The translations under genes and the position numbers were made by a program. From Harmothoe impar (lineage: Eukaryota > Annelida > Polychaeta > Phyllodocida > Polynoidae), in the NCBI GenBank assembly GCA_947462335.1, contig OX381707.1, positions 81,740,610 through 81,804,609 of the forward strand: a DNA stretch of 64,000 nt. The letters are read 5' to 3'. Shown here piece after piece: positions 31,719 to 55,200 of the stretch (its first letter is position 1; each line of letters begins with the position of its first letter). The notes below the pieces were generated by a model. That model had not been told where the DNA came from. It saw only the letters and a program-made list of their open reading frames with translations, and searched no databases.

Positions 31719-32203
31719 CAGCATGATGCTTGAATGCAGCACTGGTCAGTTACTCCCCAGGGTTGCATTCATGCATCATAACAACGAAGGGCTTGATGCA
31801 TTGATGCATGATGCCATCCTTAAAGGGTTAAACCCTATCCTTATTGCCAGCCCATGAAATGATACTCTTAAAATGATTCAATCTAGCCATAACCCTTTCA
31901 GGATATCCTCATTCACAGATATACTTATACCGAAAAAAGGTTTGTTTCAGGTCACCCGACCGACCTTATCTTAACAGGGCCGACCCTACGTTATTTTATG
32001 CAATTTTGAAGAAATTTTTACTTTTTGAGGGTCAATTTTAGGTTTACAAAATTTTGGAAAAAAAAGTCCCCATCTAAACACTTTTTTGGGTCAATTTTAG
32101 AGGGAAAGCGCCCTAGTAAGGGTACATTTTTGACACAAAAGCTCCCTAGCAAGGTTAAGGGTTGTCATAGGTCCAGCCCCACACCCTATCAAAAAAATGT
32201 CAA

Positions 32204-35200
32204 GTACCCCCCGGGATTGGAATGCCCCCACCCTTGCTTTAAAATGACACCTACATTATAATGCCCTGCATCAATTCCCCCCCGCCCTGCTTATGATGCC
32301 CCCCTGCATTACAATGCCCGCTGCTTTAGGATACCCCTGCATTGGAATGCCCCCACCCCTTGCTTTAAAATGACACCTACATTATAATGCCCTGCAGCAG
32401 AAGGCCCCCTGCATTACAATGCCCCCTGCATTACAATTCCCCCTGCATTATGATAATGCCCCCTGCATTATGATAATGCCCCCTGCATTATAATAATGCC
32501 CCCAGCATTACAATAATGCCCCTGGTATTACAATGCCCCTGGCATTACAATGCCCCCCCCCCCCCCATTATAACAATGCCCCCTGCATTTTTCAATGCAT
32601 CCCTACATAACAATGGGCCCCCCTGCATTATTACAATGCCCAGTCTGCATTATAACGATGCCCCCCTGCATCACAATGCCCCCCGGAATTACAATGCCCC
32701 CGGCATCACAATGCCCCCCCGACATGACAATGCCCCCCCGACATGACAATGCCCCCCCGGCATCACAATGCCCCCCCCGGCATCACAATGCCCCCTGGAA
32801 TTACAATACCCCCGGCATGACAATGCCCCCCCGGCATGACAATGCCCCCCCCCGGCATCACAATGCCCCCCGTAAACACAATGCCCCCCGGCATTACAAT
32901 GCCCCCGGCATTACAATGCCCCCCTGGCATCACAATGCCCCCCTGGCATCACAATACCCCCCGGCATCAAAATGCCCCCCGGCATCACAATGCCCCCTGA
33001 CATCACAATGCCCCCCTGGCATCACAATGCCCCCCTGGCATCACAATGCCCCCCCGGCATCAAAATGCCCCCCGGCATCACAATGCCCCCTGACATCACA
33101 ATGCCCCCCCCGGCATTACAATGCCCCACTTGCATTACAATGCCCCCCCGGCATCACAATGCCCCCTGGCATCACAATACCCCCTAGCATTACAATGCCC
33201 CCCGGGCATTACAATGCCCCCTGGCATCACAATGCCCCCCGGAAACACAATGCCCTCCGGCATCACAATGCCCCCCCCGGCATTGTAATGCCCTCCCGGC
33301 ATTACAATGGCCCCCTGGAATCACAATGCCCCCCGGCATTCCGATGCCCCCAGCATCACAATGCCCCCCCGGCATCACAATGCCCTCCCGGAAACACAAT
33401 GCCCCCTGGCATTACAATGCCCCCCGGCATTACAATGCCCCCCGCAATCCAATGCCCCCCCGGCATCACAAAGGCCCCCCGGAATCACAATGCCCCCGGC
33501 ATTGCAATGCCCCCCTGGCATCACAATGCCCCCCTGGCATCACAATGCCCCCCTGGCATCACAATGCCCCCCCGGCATCACAATGCCCCCTGACATCACA
33601 ATGCCCCCCCCGGCATTACAATGCCCCACTTGCATTACAATGCCCCCCCGGCATCACAATGCCCCCCCGGCATCACAATGCCTCCGGCATCACAATGCCC
33701 CCTGGAATTACAATACCCCCGGCATGACAATGCCCCCCCGGCATCACAATGCCCCCCCGGCATCACAATGCCCCCCGTAAACACAATGCCCCCGGGCATT
33801 ACAATGCCCCCGGCATTACAATGCCCCCCTGGCATCACAATGCCCCCCTGGCATCACAATACCCCCCGGCATCAAAATGCCCCCAGGCATCACAATGCCC
33901 CCTGACATCACAATGCCCCCCCCCGCATTACAATGCCCCACTTGCATTACAATGCCCCCCCGGCATCACAACGCCCCCTGGCATCACAATGCCCCCCGGG
34001 CATTACAATGCCCCCCGGGCATTACAATGCCCCCTGGCATCACAATGCCCCCCGGAAACACAATGCCCTCCGGCATTACAATGCCCCCTGGCATCACAAT
34101 GCCCCCCGCAATCCAATGCCCCCCCGGCATCACAAAGGCCCCCCCGGCATCACAAAGGCCCCCCCGGCATCACAAAGGCCCCCCCGGAATCACAATGCCC
34201 CCGGCATTACAATGCCCCCCTGGCATCACAATGCCCCCCTGGCATCACAATGCCCCCCCGGCATCAAAATGCCCCCCGGCATCACAATGCCCCCTGCATT
34301 ATGATAATGCCCCCTGCATTATGATAATGCCCCCTGCATTATAATAATGCCCCCAGCATTACAATAATGCCCCTGGTATTACAATGCCCCTGGCATTACA
34401 ATGCCCCCCCCCCCCATTATAACAATGCCCCCTGCATTTTTCAATGCATCCCTACATAACAATGGGCCCCCCTGCATTATTACAATGCCCAGTCTGCATT
34501 ATAACGATGCCCCCCTGCATCACAATGCCCCCAGCATCACAATGCCCCCCGGAATTACAATGCCCCCGGCATCACAATGCCCCCCCGACATGACAATGCC
34601 CCCCCGGCATCACAATGCCCCCCCCCGGCATCACAATGCCCCCTGGAATTACAATACCCCCGGCATGATAATGCCCCCCCGGCATGACAATGCCCCCCCC
34701 GGCATCACAATGCCCCCGGCATCACAATGCCCCCCGTAAACACAATGCCCCCCGGCATTACAATGCCCCCGGCATTACAATGCCCCCCTGGCATCACAAT
34801 GCCCCCCTGGCATCACAATACCCCCCGGCATCAAAATGCCCCCCGGCATCACAATGCCCCCTGACATCACAATGCCCCCCCCGGCATTACAATGCCCCAC
34901 TTGCATTACAATGCCCCCCCGGCATCACAATGCCCCCTGGCATCACAATGCCCCCCGGGCATCACAATGCCCCCCGGGCATTACAATGCCCCCTGGCATC
35001 ACAATGCCCCCCGGAAACACAATGCCCTCCGGCATTACAATGCCCCCTGGCATCACAATGCCCCCCGCAATCCAATGCCCCCCCCGGCATCACAAAGGCC
35101 CCCCCGGCATCACAAAGGCCCCCCCGGCATCACAAAGGCCCCCCCGGAATCACAATGCCCCCGGCATTACAATGCCCCCCTGGCATCACAATGCCCCCCT

Positions 35201-38200
35201 GGCATCACAATGCCCCCCCGGCATCAAAATGCCCCCCGGAATCACAATGCCCCCTGACATCACAATGCCCCCCCCGGCATTACAATGCCCCACTTGCATT
35301 ACAATGCCCCCCCGGCATCACAATGCCCCCTGGCATCACAATGCCCCCCGCAATCCAATGCCCCCCCGGCATCACAAAGGCCCCCCCGGCATCACAAAGG
35401 CCCCCCCGAAATCACAATGCCCCCGGCATTACAATGCCCCCCTGGCATCACAATGCCCCCCTGGCATCACAATGCCCCCCCGGCATCAAAATGCCCCCCG
35501 GCATCACAATGCCCCCTGACATCACAATGCCCCCCCCGGCATTACAATGCCCCACTTGCATTACAATGCCCCCCCGGCATCACAATGCCCCCTGGCATCA
35601 CAATACCCCCTAGCATTACAATGCCCCCCGGGCATTACAATGCCCCCTGGCATCACAATGCCCCCCGGAAACACAATGCCCTCCGGCATCACAATGCCCC
35701 CCGGCATTGTAATGCCCTCCCGGCATTACAATGGCCCCCTGGAATCACAATGCCCCCCGGCATTCCGATGCCCCCAGCATCACAATGCCCCCCCGGCATC
35801 ACAATGCCCCCTGGCATTACAATGCCCCCCGGCATTACAATGCCCCCCGCAATCCAATGCCCCCCCGGCATCACAAAGGCCCCCCCCGGAATCACAATGC
35901 CCCCGGCATTGCAATGCCCCCCTGGCATCACAATGCCCCCCTGGCATCACAATGCCCCCCTGGCATCACAATGCCCCCCCGGCATCACAATGCCCCCTGA
36001 CATCACAATGCCCCCCCCGGCATTACAATGCCCCACTTGCATTACAATGCCCCCCCCGGCATCACAATGCCCCCCCGGCATCACAATGCCTCCGGCATCA
36101 CAATGCCCCCCAGAATTACAATGCCCCCGGCATGACAATGCCCCCCCGGCATGACAATGCCCCCCCCGGCATCACAATGCCCCCGGCATCACAATGCCCA
36201 CCCGGCATCACAATGCCCCCCTGGCATCATAATGCCCCCCCGGCATCACAATGCCCCCTGACATCACAATGCCCCCCCCGGCATTACAATGCCCCCCCCG
36301 GCATTACAATGCCCCACTTGCATTACAATGCCCCCCCGGCATCACAATGCCCCCTGGCATCACAATACCCCCTAGCATTACAATGCCCCCCGGGCATTAC
36401 AATGCCCCCTGGCATCACAATGCCCCCCGGAAACACAATGCCCTCCGGCATTACAATGCCCCCTGGCATCACAATGCCCCCCGCAATCCAATGCCCCCCC
36501 GGCATCACAAAGGCCCCCCCGGCATCACAAAGGCCCCCCCGGCATCACAAAGGCCCCCCCGGAATCACAATGCCCCCGGCATTACAATGCCCCCCTGGCA
36601 TCACAATGCCCCCCTGGCATCACAATGCCCCCCCGGCATCAAAATGCCCCCCCGGCATCAAAATGCCCCCCGGAATCACAATGCCCCCTGACATCACAAT
36701 GCCCCCCCCGGCATTACAATGCCCCACTTGCATAACAATGCCCCCCCGGCATCACAATGCCCCCTGGCATCACAATGCCCCCCGCAATCCAATGCCCCCC
36801 CCGCATCACAAAGGCCCCCCCGGCATCACAAAGGCCCCCCCGAAATCACAATGCCCCCGGCATTACAATGCCCCCCTGGCATCACAATGCCCCCCTGGCA
36901 TCACAATGCCCCCCCGGCATCAAAATGCCCCCCGGCATCACAATGCCCCCTGACATCACAATGCCCCCCCCGGCATTACAATGCCCCACTTGCATTACAA
37001 TGCCCCCCCGGCATCACAATGCCCCCTGGCATCACAATACCCCCTAGCATTACAATGCCCCCCGGGCATTACAATGCCCCCTGGCATCACAATGCCCCCC
37101 GGAAACACAATGCCCTCCGGCATCACAATGCCCCCCCGGCATTGTAATGCCCTCCCGGCATTACAATGGCCCCCTGGAATCACAATGCCCCCCGGCATTC
37201 CGATGCCCCCAGCATCACAATGCCCCCCCGGCATCACAATGCCCTCCCGGAAACACAATGCCCCCTGGCATTACAATGCCCCCCGGCATTACAATGCCCC
37301 CCGCAATCCAATGCCCCCCCGGCATCACAAAGGCCCCCCGGAATCACAATGCCCCCGGCATTGCAATGCCCCCCTGGCATCACAATGCCCCCCTGGCATC
37401 ACAATGCCCCCCTGGCATCACAATGCCCCCCCGGCATCACAATGCCCCCTGACATCACAATGCCCCCCCCCCGGCATTACAATGCCCCACTTGCATTACA
37501 ATGCCCCCCCGGCATCACAATGCCCCCCCGGCATCACAATGCCTCCGGCATCACAATGCCCCCCAGAATTACAATGCCCCCGGCATGACAATGCCCCCCC
37601 GGCATGACAATGCCCCCCCCGGCATCACAATGCCCCCGACATCACAATGCCCACCCGGCATCACAATGCCCCCCGGAAACACAATGCCCCCCGGCATTAC
37701 AATGCCCCCGGCATTACAATGCCCCTGGCATTACAATGCCCCCGGCATTACAATGCCCCCTGCATTATGATAATGCCCCCTGCATTATGATAATGCCCCC
37801 TGCATTATAATAATGCCCCCAGCATTACAATAATGCCCCTGGTATTACAATGCCCCTGGCATAACAATGCCCCCCCCCCATCATAACAATGCCCCTTGCA
37901 TTTTTCAATGCATCCCTACATAACAATGGGCCCCCCTGCATTATTACAATGCCCAGTCTGCATTATAACGATGCCCCCCTGCATCACAATGCCCCCAGCA
38001 TCACAATGCCCCCCGGAATTACAATGCCCCCGGCATCACAATGCCCCCCCGACATGACAATGCCCCCCCGGCATCACAATGCCCCCCCGGCATCACAATG
38101 CCCCCTGGAATTACAATACCCCCGGCATGACAATGCCCCCCCGGCATGACAATGCCCCCCCGGCATCACAATGCCCCCGGCATCACAATGCCCCCCGTAA

Positions 38201-41200
38201 ACACAATGCCCCCGGGCATTACAATGCCCCCGGCATTACAATGCCCCCCTGGCATCACAATGCCCCCCTGGCATCACAATACCCCCCGGCATCAAAATGC
38301 CCCCAGGCATCACAATGCCCCCTGACATCACAATGCCCCCCCCCCCGCATTACAATGCCCCACTTGCATTACAATGCCCCCCCGGCATCACAACGCCCCC
38401 TGGCATCACAATGCCCCCCGGGCATTACAATGCCCCCCGGGCATTACAATGCCCCCTGGCATCACAATGCCCCCCGGAAACACAATGCCCTCCGGCATTA
38501 CAATGCCCCCCGGGCATTACAATGCCCCCTGGCATCACAATGCCCCCCGGAAACACAATGCCCTCCGGCATTACAATGCCCCCTGGCATCACAATGCCCC
38601 CCGCAATCCAATGCCCCCCCGGCATCACAAAGGCCCCCCCGGCATCACAAAGGCCCCCCCGGCATCACAAAGGCCCCCCCGGAATCACAATGCCCCCGGC
38701 ATTACAATGCCCCCCTGGCATCACAATGCCCCCCTGGCATCACAATGCCCCCCCGGCATCAAAATGCCCCCCGGCATCACAATGCCCCCTGCATTATGAT
38801 AATGCCCCCTGCATTATGATAATGCCCCCTGCATTATAATAATGCCCCCAGCATTACAATAATGCCCCTGGTATTACAATGCCCCTGGCATTACAATGCC
38901 CCCCCCCCCCCATTATAACAATGCCCCCTGCATTTTTCAATGCATCCCTACATAACAATGGGCCCCCCTGCATTATTACAATGCCCAGTCTGCATTATAA
39001 CGATGCCCCCCTGCATCACAATGCCCCCAGCATCACAATGCCCCCCGGAATTACAATGCCCCCGGCATCACAATGCCCCCCCGACATGACAATGCCCCCC
39101 CGGCATCACAATGCCCCCCCCCGGCATCACAATGCCCCCTGGAATTACAATACCCCCGGCATGATAATGCCCCCCCGGCATGACAATGCCCCCCCCGGCA
39201 TCACAATGCCCCCGGCATCACAATGCCCCCCGTAAACACAATGCCCCCCGGCATTACAATGCCCCCGGCATTACAATGCCCCCCTGGCATCACAATGCCC
39301 CCCTGGCATCACAATACCCCCCGGCATCAAAATGCCCCCCGGCATCACAATGCCCCCTGACATCACAATGCCCCCCCCGGCATTACAATGCCCCACTTGC
39401 ATTACAATGCCCCCCCGGCATCACAATGCCCCCTGGCATCACAATGCCCCCCGGGCATTACAATGCCCCCTGGCATCACAATGCCCCCCGGAAACACAAT
39501 GCCCTCCGGCATTACAATGCCCCCTGGCATCACAATGCCCCCCGCAATCCAATGCCCCCCCGGCATCACAAAAGGCCCCCCGGCATCACAAAGGCCCCCC
39601 CGGCATCACAAAGGCCCCCCCGGAATCACAATGCCCCCGGCATTACAATGCCCCCCTGGCATCACAATGCCCCCCTGGCATCACAATGCCCCCCCGGCAT
39701 CAAAATGCCCCCCGGAATCACAATGCCCCCTGACATCACAATGCCCCCCCCCGGCATTACAATGCCCCACTTGCATTACAATGCCCCCCCGGCATCACAA
39801 TGCCCCCTGGCATCACAATGCCCCCCGCAATCCAATGCCCCCCCGGCATCACAAAGGCCCCCCCGGCATCACAAAGGCCCCCCCGAAATCACAATGCCCC
39901 CGGCATTACAATGCCCCCCTGGCATCACAATGCCCCCCTGGCATCACAATGCCCCCCCGGCATCAAAATGCCCCCCGGCATCACAATGCCCCCTGACATC
40001 ACAATGCCCCCCCCGGCATTACAATGCCCCACTTGCATTACAATGCCCCCCCGGCATCACAATGCCCCCTGGAATTACAATACCCCCGGCATGACAATGC
40101 CCCCCCGGCATGACAATGCCCCCCCCGGCATCACAATGCCCCCGGCATCACAATGCCCCCCGTAAACACAATGCCCCCCGGCATTACAATGCCCCCGGCA
40201 TTACAATGCCCCCCTGGCATCACAATGCCCCCCTGGCATCACAATACCCCCCGGCATCAAAATGCCCCCCGGCATCACAATGCCCCCTGACATCACAATG
40301 CCCCCCCCGGCATTACAATGCCCCACTTGCATTACAATGCCCCCCCGGCATCACAATGCCCCCTGGCATCACAATGCCCCCCGGGCATCACAATGCCCCC
40401 CGGGCATTACAATGCCCCCTGGCATCACAATGCCCCCCGGAAACACAATGCCCTCCGGCATTACAATGCCCCCTGGCATCACAATGCCCCCCGCAATCCA
40501 ATGCCCCCCCCGGCATCACAAAGGCCCCCCCGGCATCACAAAGGCCCCCCCGGCATCACAAAGGCCCCCCCGGAATCACAATGCCCCCGGCATTACAATG
40601 CCCCCCTGGCATCACAATGCCCCCCTGGCATCACAATGCCCCCCCGGCATCAAAATGCCCCCCGGAATCACAATGCCCCCTGACATCACAATGCCCCCCC
40701 CGGCATTACAATGCCCCACTTGCATTACAATGCCCCCCCGGCATCACAATGCCCCCTGGCATCACAATGCCCCCCGCAATCCAATGCCCCCCCGGCATCA
40801 CAAAGGCCCCCCCGGCATCACAAAGGCCCCCCCGAAATCACAATGCCCCCGGCATTACAATGCCCCCCTGGCATCACAATGCCCCCCTGGCATCACAATG
40901 CCCCCCCGGCATCAAAATGCCCCCCGGCATCACAATGCCCCCTGACATCACAATGCCCCCCCCGGCATTACAATGCCCCACTTGCATTACAATGCCCCCC
41001 CGGCATCACAATGCCCCCTTGCATCACAATACCCCCTAGCATTACAATGCCCCCCGGGCATTACAATGCCCCCTGGCATCACAATGCCCCCCGGAAACAC
41101 AATGCCCTCCGGCATCACAATGCCCCCCCCGGCATTGTAATGCCCTCCCGGCATTACAATGGCCCCCTGGAATCACAATGCCCCCCGGCATTCCGATGCC

Positions 41201-42449
41201 CCCAGCATCACAATGCCCCCCCCGGCATCACAATGCCCTCCCGGAAACACAATGCCCCCTGGCATTACAATGCCCCCCGGCATTACAATGCCCCCCGCAA
41301 TCCAATGCCCCCCCGGCATCACAAAGGCCCCCCCGGAATCACAATGCCCCCGGCATTACAATGCCCCCCTGGCATCACAATGCCCCCCTGGCATCACAAT
41401 GCCCCCCCGGCATCAAAATGCCCCCCGGCATCACAATGCCCCCTGACATCACAATGACCCCCCCGGCATCACAATGCCCCCCGGCATCACAATGCCCCCC
41501 GGCATCACACTGCCCCCCGGCATCACAATGCCCCCCGGCATCACAATGCCCCCCGGCATCACAATGCCCCCTGGCATCACAATGCACCCCCGGCATCACA
41601 ATGGCCCCCCCCCGGCATTACAGTGCCCCCCCCGGGAATCACAATGCCCCCCCGGCATTACAATGCCCCCAGCATTACAATGCCCCCAACATCACAATGC
41701 CCCCCGGCATCACAATGCCCCCCGGCATCACAATGCCCCCCGGCATCACAATGCCCCCCGGCATCACAATGCCCCCCGGCATCACAATGCCCCCCCGGAA
41801 ACACAATGCCCTCCCGCATTTCAATGCCCTCCCGCATTTTAATGCCCCCCGGCATTATAATGACCCCCCCGGAATCACAATGCCCCCCGGCATTACAATG
41901 CCCCCCCTGCATCACAATGCCCCCCGGCATTACAATGCCCCCTGGCATTACAATGCCCCCTGGCATCACAATGCCCCCCTGGAAACATAATGCCCCCTGG
42001 CATCACAATGCCCCCCTGGCATCACAATGCCCCCTGGCATCACAATGCCCCCCGGCATTACAATGCCCCCCTGGCATCACAATGCCCCCTGGCATCACAA
42101 TGCCCCCCTGGAAACATAATGCCCTCCCGGCATTACAATGCCCTCCCGCATTACAATGCCCTCCCGCATTACAATGCCCCCCCCCCCCGGCATCACAATG
42201 GCCCCCCCCGGAATCACAATGCCCCCCCGGTATTACAATGCCCCCGAATTTACAATGCCCCCCCGGCATCACAATGCCCCCCCCCCCCCCCGGAATCACA
42301 ATGCCCCCCCCACCCCGGCATTACAATGCACCCCGGAATTACAATGCCCCCCGGCATTACAATACCCCCCCGGCATTACAATGCCCTCGACATTACAATG
42401 CATTATAACAATACCCCCTGCATTACAATGCCCCCATGCATTATAATGT
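32204..42449 (+). repeat. C-rich minisatellite of unit 2, GGCATCAC class
   Basis: About 10.2 kb of 17-20 bp units on the motif CCCCCCGGCATCACAATG, with variants GGCATTAC, GGAATCAC, GACATCAC and GCAATCC. A landmark of TTATGATAATG units leading to a T-rich CATTTTTCAATGCATCC recurs at about 32446, 34297, 37761 and 38793, showing higher-order blocks. The first 200 bp are degenerate. Long stop-free frames across it (for example 35547-36953) translate as monotonous MPPGIT, HHNAP or PASQC repeats that swap with each one-base length change, so they are not genes. Confidence 0.9.
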
Positions 42450-43371
42450 GTATTACAAAACCAGTGTGTAGCGATGCAGGGTGCCAGTGTACAGGAGCAG
42501 CTCACCCACTGCAACAAAGACGTCCTGGTAGAGGCTGCACAAAGACACTACACTAAGACGTTGGTGCTGCACAGAACATAGATAAAGGCTTCTTATGCTG
42601 GATAAAGGCTTCTCACACGTTAACATTAACTGATTCATTGCACTGACTGCAGCTCCAGGATTTATACTGCTGGTCTCCACTTTGGACATTGCCCTAGTTA
42701 AGGACCTTCACAAAGAGCCCTGTCTGCAGTCTGTAATCAGATTGTGGAGCAGGGCTGAGGAAGCAGTGGTCAAGGAGTGGACAAAGGGCCTGGTGTCTGA
42801 CGTATAGACAGGGCAGTAGACAAAGACCCCCCCCCCCCCCCTACACACACACACCCTGGTGGTAGGTAGGTGGGTGAGGTAGTGTGAGGTCAATGAGACT
42901 AGGGCGATAATACAGGCAGTGAGCAACTCATGAGTAGCTCTATCAGCTCACAGCGCCCCCTGCCCTGACTCAGACACACTACTGACGTGTCCCTGGTCAC
43001 CCAGTCCCACAGACAGGACCTTACTGCAGGACACCAGGAGGCTGTGGACAAAGGTGTAAACTCTACACTGTTGGGACTCAGCTTCACAAAGGATACACAT
43101 AGCAAACTCCCTTCACATTACACCACCTATTCCTAGTAAACAAAGGAGGACCCAAACAGTTGTGGATACATGAGAACACCCTGTGTGGTTGTGCTGTATA
43201 AGACATTGTCTGTAAGACAGTATTAAGGGTTGTAGGAGCTGCATGACTTAGCCTTCATTGTGTGCATCAGTCATCATCAGAGCCCTCATATTGATTTCTA
43301 CTTGAGCAGGATACAAAGAGAACCTTACCCCCCACACACAGACAGGCCTACACAGACGTGCTGGTACTTCC

Positions 43372-43413
<42 letters not shown>

Positions 43414-43664
43414 TAGGATGTGTGCTACAACCCAGCACCACAAAGTAACATGTCACAAGGACCTAGCTCACAACCTACAGACTACACAACAACTCTGACA
43501 CACAACCTTAGCAATACAAGGAGTCACATTTAGTAAATATCTGTAAGTTCAAACTGCAGAAATCCCATTATTAAGACAGAATCTTTGTTACTAGTTTGGC
43601 TGTATTATAGCCGCATTGACAGGAAGCCTTCCTACTGCTGTTAGTTGTGTTAAACGGCCTGAAG
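42450..43664 (+). promoter_or_regulatory. Upstream region of gene copy B (presumed promoter and 5' UTR)
   Basis: Matches 14910-16145, with small indels and longer poly-C and ACT tracts. One segment around 42600 (a GATAAAGG repeat) is shorter than in units 1 and 3. No TATA box or start site can be assigned with confidence. Confidence 0.45.
43374..43413 (+). repeat. ACT trinucleotide microsatellite, copy B
   Basis: About thirteen ACT units, almost twice the number in units 1 and 3. Confidence 0.8.
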
Positions 43665-51964
<8,300 letters not shown>

Positions 51965-52145
51965 GCGATACAGCAAGACAATATAGATGGATCAGCCAAT
52001 CAGAACACATAACACAGCCAGTCATGGTAGCTTGAAGTTGTCATGGCGGTCGTCAGCAGAAATCACTGCGGATTGAACAGACATACTTCATACCAGAAAG
52101 CCACTGAATGCAGACACAGCTTGTACCTAGTTTGATGAGTGCCCC

Positions 52146-52259
52146 TTGTATGGAGGACTCCATGGGGGGAGTGTCCTACCTTGTTGTATGGAGGACTCCA
52201 TGGGGGGAGTGTCCTACCTTGTTGTATGGAGGACTGTACATGGGGGGAGTGTCCTACCT
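52146..52259 (+). repeat. 38-bp repeat, three copies, after the stop codon (copy B)
   Basis: Identical to the three units at 24461-24574. Confidence 0.85.
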
Positions 52260-55200
52260 GCTGCTGTGTGCTTGTCTAGGTGTGACTGAGTAGACTCTGG
52301 GGGTCACGCCTTGTCTATCCCGGGGGGACCGCCCTGTTTGACACACGGCGTCCCGGGGGTTTGTAGCGGGCCCGGCTCCAAAACACAGAACATCATGCAA
52401 AAATATAGTACACGGTTGTTGTCTAGACAGAGAGGGGGCCGACCAGACGACTTGACCTGCTGCTCCATACTGGTCCTGCCTCCCAGAGAACATCCCCCAC
52501 CCTCCCAGATAACCTGCCCCCCTCTTCACACAGCCACACCCAACAACAACCAGGCCCCGCCCCCCTGACTGCTGATTGACAAGGTGGGCGTGGTCTGCCT
52601 GCCCCGCCCCTTGTACCACTAACGGTGTGGTGGGTGAGGCGGGGGTGGGGACCTACCCATAGTGACTGTTGTACGTCGGTGATGTGTCACGTTGTGTGGC
52701 TGAGTGTACAGCCGGTGTACCACTCCTCCTACCACTACTACTACTACTACTGTACGACTACTGAGACGGGCCCCACGCCTCGCCTCATGGTGCTTCCCAC
52801 AGGTAGAGCAGGAGATTGTACAACAGGACTACACCACCACCACATTTACACATTATTACACACAAGTTATTACCTACCCAGGCAGAATGATGTCACCCAT
52901 GTAAAACAGGTTTAAAACTATTGTATTGTGCGAAACTGAAATGTAACAGCCAACAATAAGGATAGTAATGACTTTATTTTGTATCATTGTTACAATTATC
53001 ATTATGTGAAATTTTCATCATCATCGGGGGCAGCTGCCTCCCCTGAGGTTGTTAGGTTTTGTCAATCACCGGCTGTAGGCGTGACCACCAACTGTCAATC
53101 ATGGGGGAGTGGGCGTGGCCTGAGATAAGCCCCGCCCCTGGGGGCAGGGTGCAGAAACAGCCCATAGATTGGATGACCCGTCATGCCACGACGGGTTGAT
53201 TTCTGTTTTTTGTGCCATTAGCTTTAGTATTGTTAACGTGCCTCGTGTTCCACGACACTAGAATCCTGAATGCAATTTAGTTAAATCATAATTACTTAGG
53301 ACGAATAATCAATCCTCAGACGGTCCTCCGAGCCGGAGGACATGCCACTCTCTGTTTTTTGTTAAGCATCATTTGAATGACATTAGAGTGGCAAATATTA
53401 ATTTGCAATCTTAGACTGTTGCTTCTAATTTAGTATTTGCAATGACCGGGGGACTTTCCCTCATTTTTCCTTAGAGAAATGCAGACAGATACTCACAACG
53501 ATTAGACTATGAATATGTTTTGTCTTTTTTATTGGAGATCCCCTTTATTACCATTATTTCCATGTTTGTGGGTAGTAGATGCGGTGGACGTGCGTATTTT
53601 GTTAGGTTATTATTGTCATTATTATGATTCATGTTATCACCTACTTTGGTTATATACCTCACTCTGTGCTTTACGGAACAAACTGCGGTCCCTGATTGGC
53701 TATAAAGGTATAACGCTGAGAACGTGTCCTGGTCCTGCTATTTCCACCTCTCTACTCAGTGTCTGCTCAATGCACAGAAAGTTAGTCCACTACCGGGCTG
53801 CCATGACCAGTCTACTGCCAGCACATTCACACAACATTACCTAAATTGTCATTGTTTCATGAAAGGTTGATGCAGCCTATATATCTCTGTATACAGATGG
53901 ATGTACAGGAGTGGCCTGTCTTCGTGGCAGTCCGGGGAGTGGGTGCTGTAGATCTTCACTATTACGCTTGCGTTCAACTCAATGAGGGTGTCTAGGAGAC
54001 TGACAGTCATTCAGTGCCGTGCCATTGTTATCAGATTTGTACTGCTGTTTTTACCTCCTTTATCCATTATCCATGCCTTATGCTGTCCACCCCTACCTAC
54101 ACAAGGTCCGCTTACCTTATTCCATGTTTGATGATCCATAGTCAGGGCCCGTAGAGTCCACACTGCCTTCTCAGTTATCCATGTTCGGGGCCAACAGAAC
54201 GACATTCTCGCCTCTTCAGTGAGAAACAGAGGAATTAAAACTCGCTTCGATGTCGACAAGCGATGATTACAGTTGTATAGACCAGAAAGATTTAGCCAGC
54301 TCAACAAACGATGCCCTTACATGGGCCAAGTAGTACCAGTTAATTGTAACCAGGTTGGTTTTCCGCACAAATTTATATTTTTTACCAAATATTGCTCCCC
54401 TAACCGCTACTGAATACTGCCATCCCCTATTTTTCATGTGACCTGCAATAGTTAATCCCATGAATAATGTGTTAAACTGGATGAAGCTGAATTGTAGCCA
54501 TAGTGACAGATTGAGGGTCCCTCAGTGTAGGACCCTGCTTGACAAGCGTATTGCTCATCCCCCATCTTCCCGACAGCTGCACAGAGCGGTGCGAGTCGTG
54601 TATGCAGCATGTGACTCTATGTTAAACCATGGTACGGAGGTGAGGTGCACAGGTAGGGACTGACCGTTCTGCTAGTGTTAAGGGGACGGCTGCTCAACGA
54701 CGTAAAAACAGGTCAACACAAGTAGCTCATAGCTGCTCCCTGGGAAATAGGTCAACCTCTTGAAGCTGCTCACCAATAGACAAACCCGGTACCGGTTGTA
54801 AACACGGCCCGACCAGCTACCTTGTATTTTGGCTTTGTGTCACAGTTGTCTGGGAGTGTTCTGCTTTCATTGTGTTCTACTGCAATAGTTAGGCTGAATC
54901 ATCTTTAGACTGAATTTCCACTCGCCGTGTTTCTGGAGGCTTCTCTAAACGTACTTACACAAAGAAAGCACTGCTAGGACCCGGCGTATAGGGGGGGAGG
55001 GTCGACTTGAGGTGGTGTTATTATACGACGCCGTCAAAGCAAACATGATAAAGTTCATTATTATTGTCATGATGCAGGTTGAAGATGCAATGTAAATTGT
55101 AGGTGACATTTGTATAGTAGCATTCCCAAAGTATTTTGTTTATGTTATCAGAGTATGTGAATAGGTAATTTTTAACTTTCATGCATGTATTTCATGTACC

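Larger units (their letters stand above)
30306..32203. other. Unit 2 leader, non-coding
   Basis: Matches the unit 1 leader but contains an extra segment (30590-31260) and a 229-bp tandem duplication (31261-31718). Short frames repeated within it, from 31300 and 31529, reflect that duplication, not genes. Confidence 0.6.

Noticed and set aside
32595..42408. Many long open frames (up to 468 codons) across the unit 2 minisatellite
   Set aside because: They arise because the C-rich repeat has few stop codons in any + frame. The translations are repeats of MPPGIT, HHNAP or PASQC that swap with each one-base length change, and several overlapping frames are open at once. Not genes.
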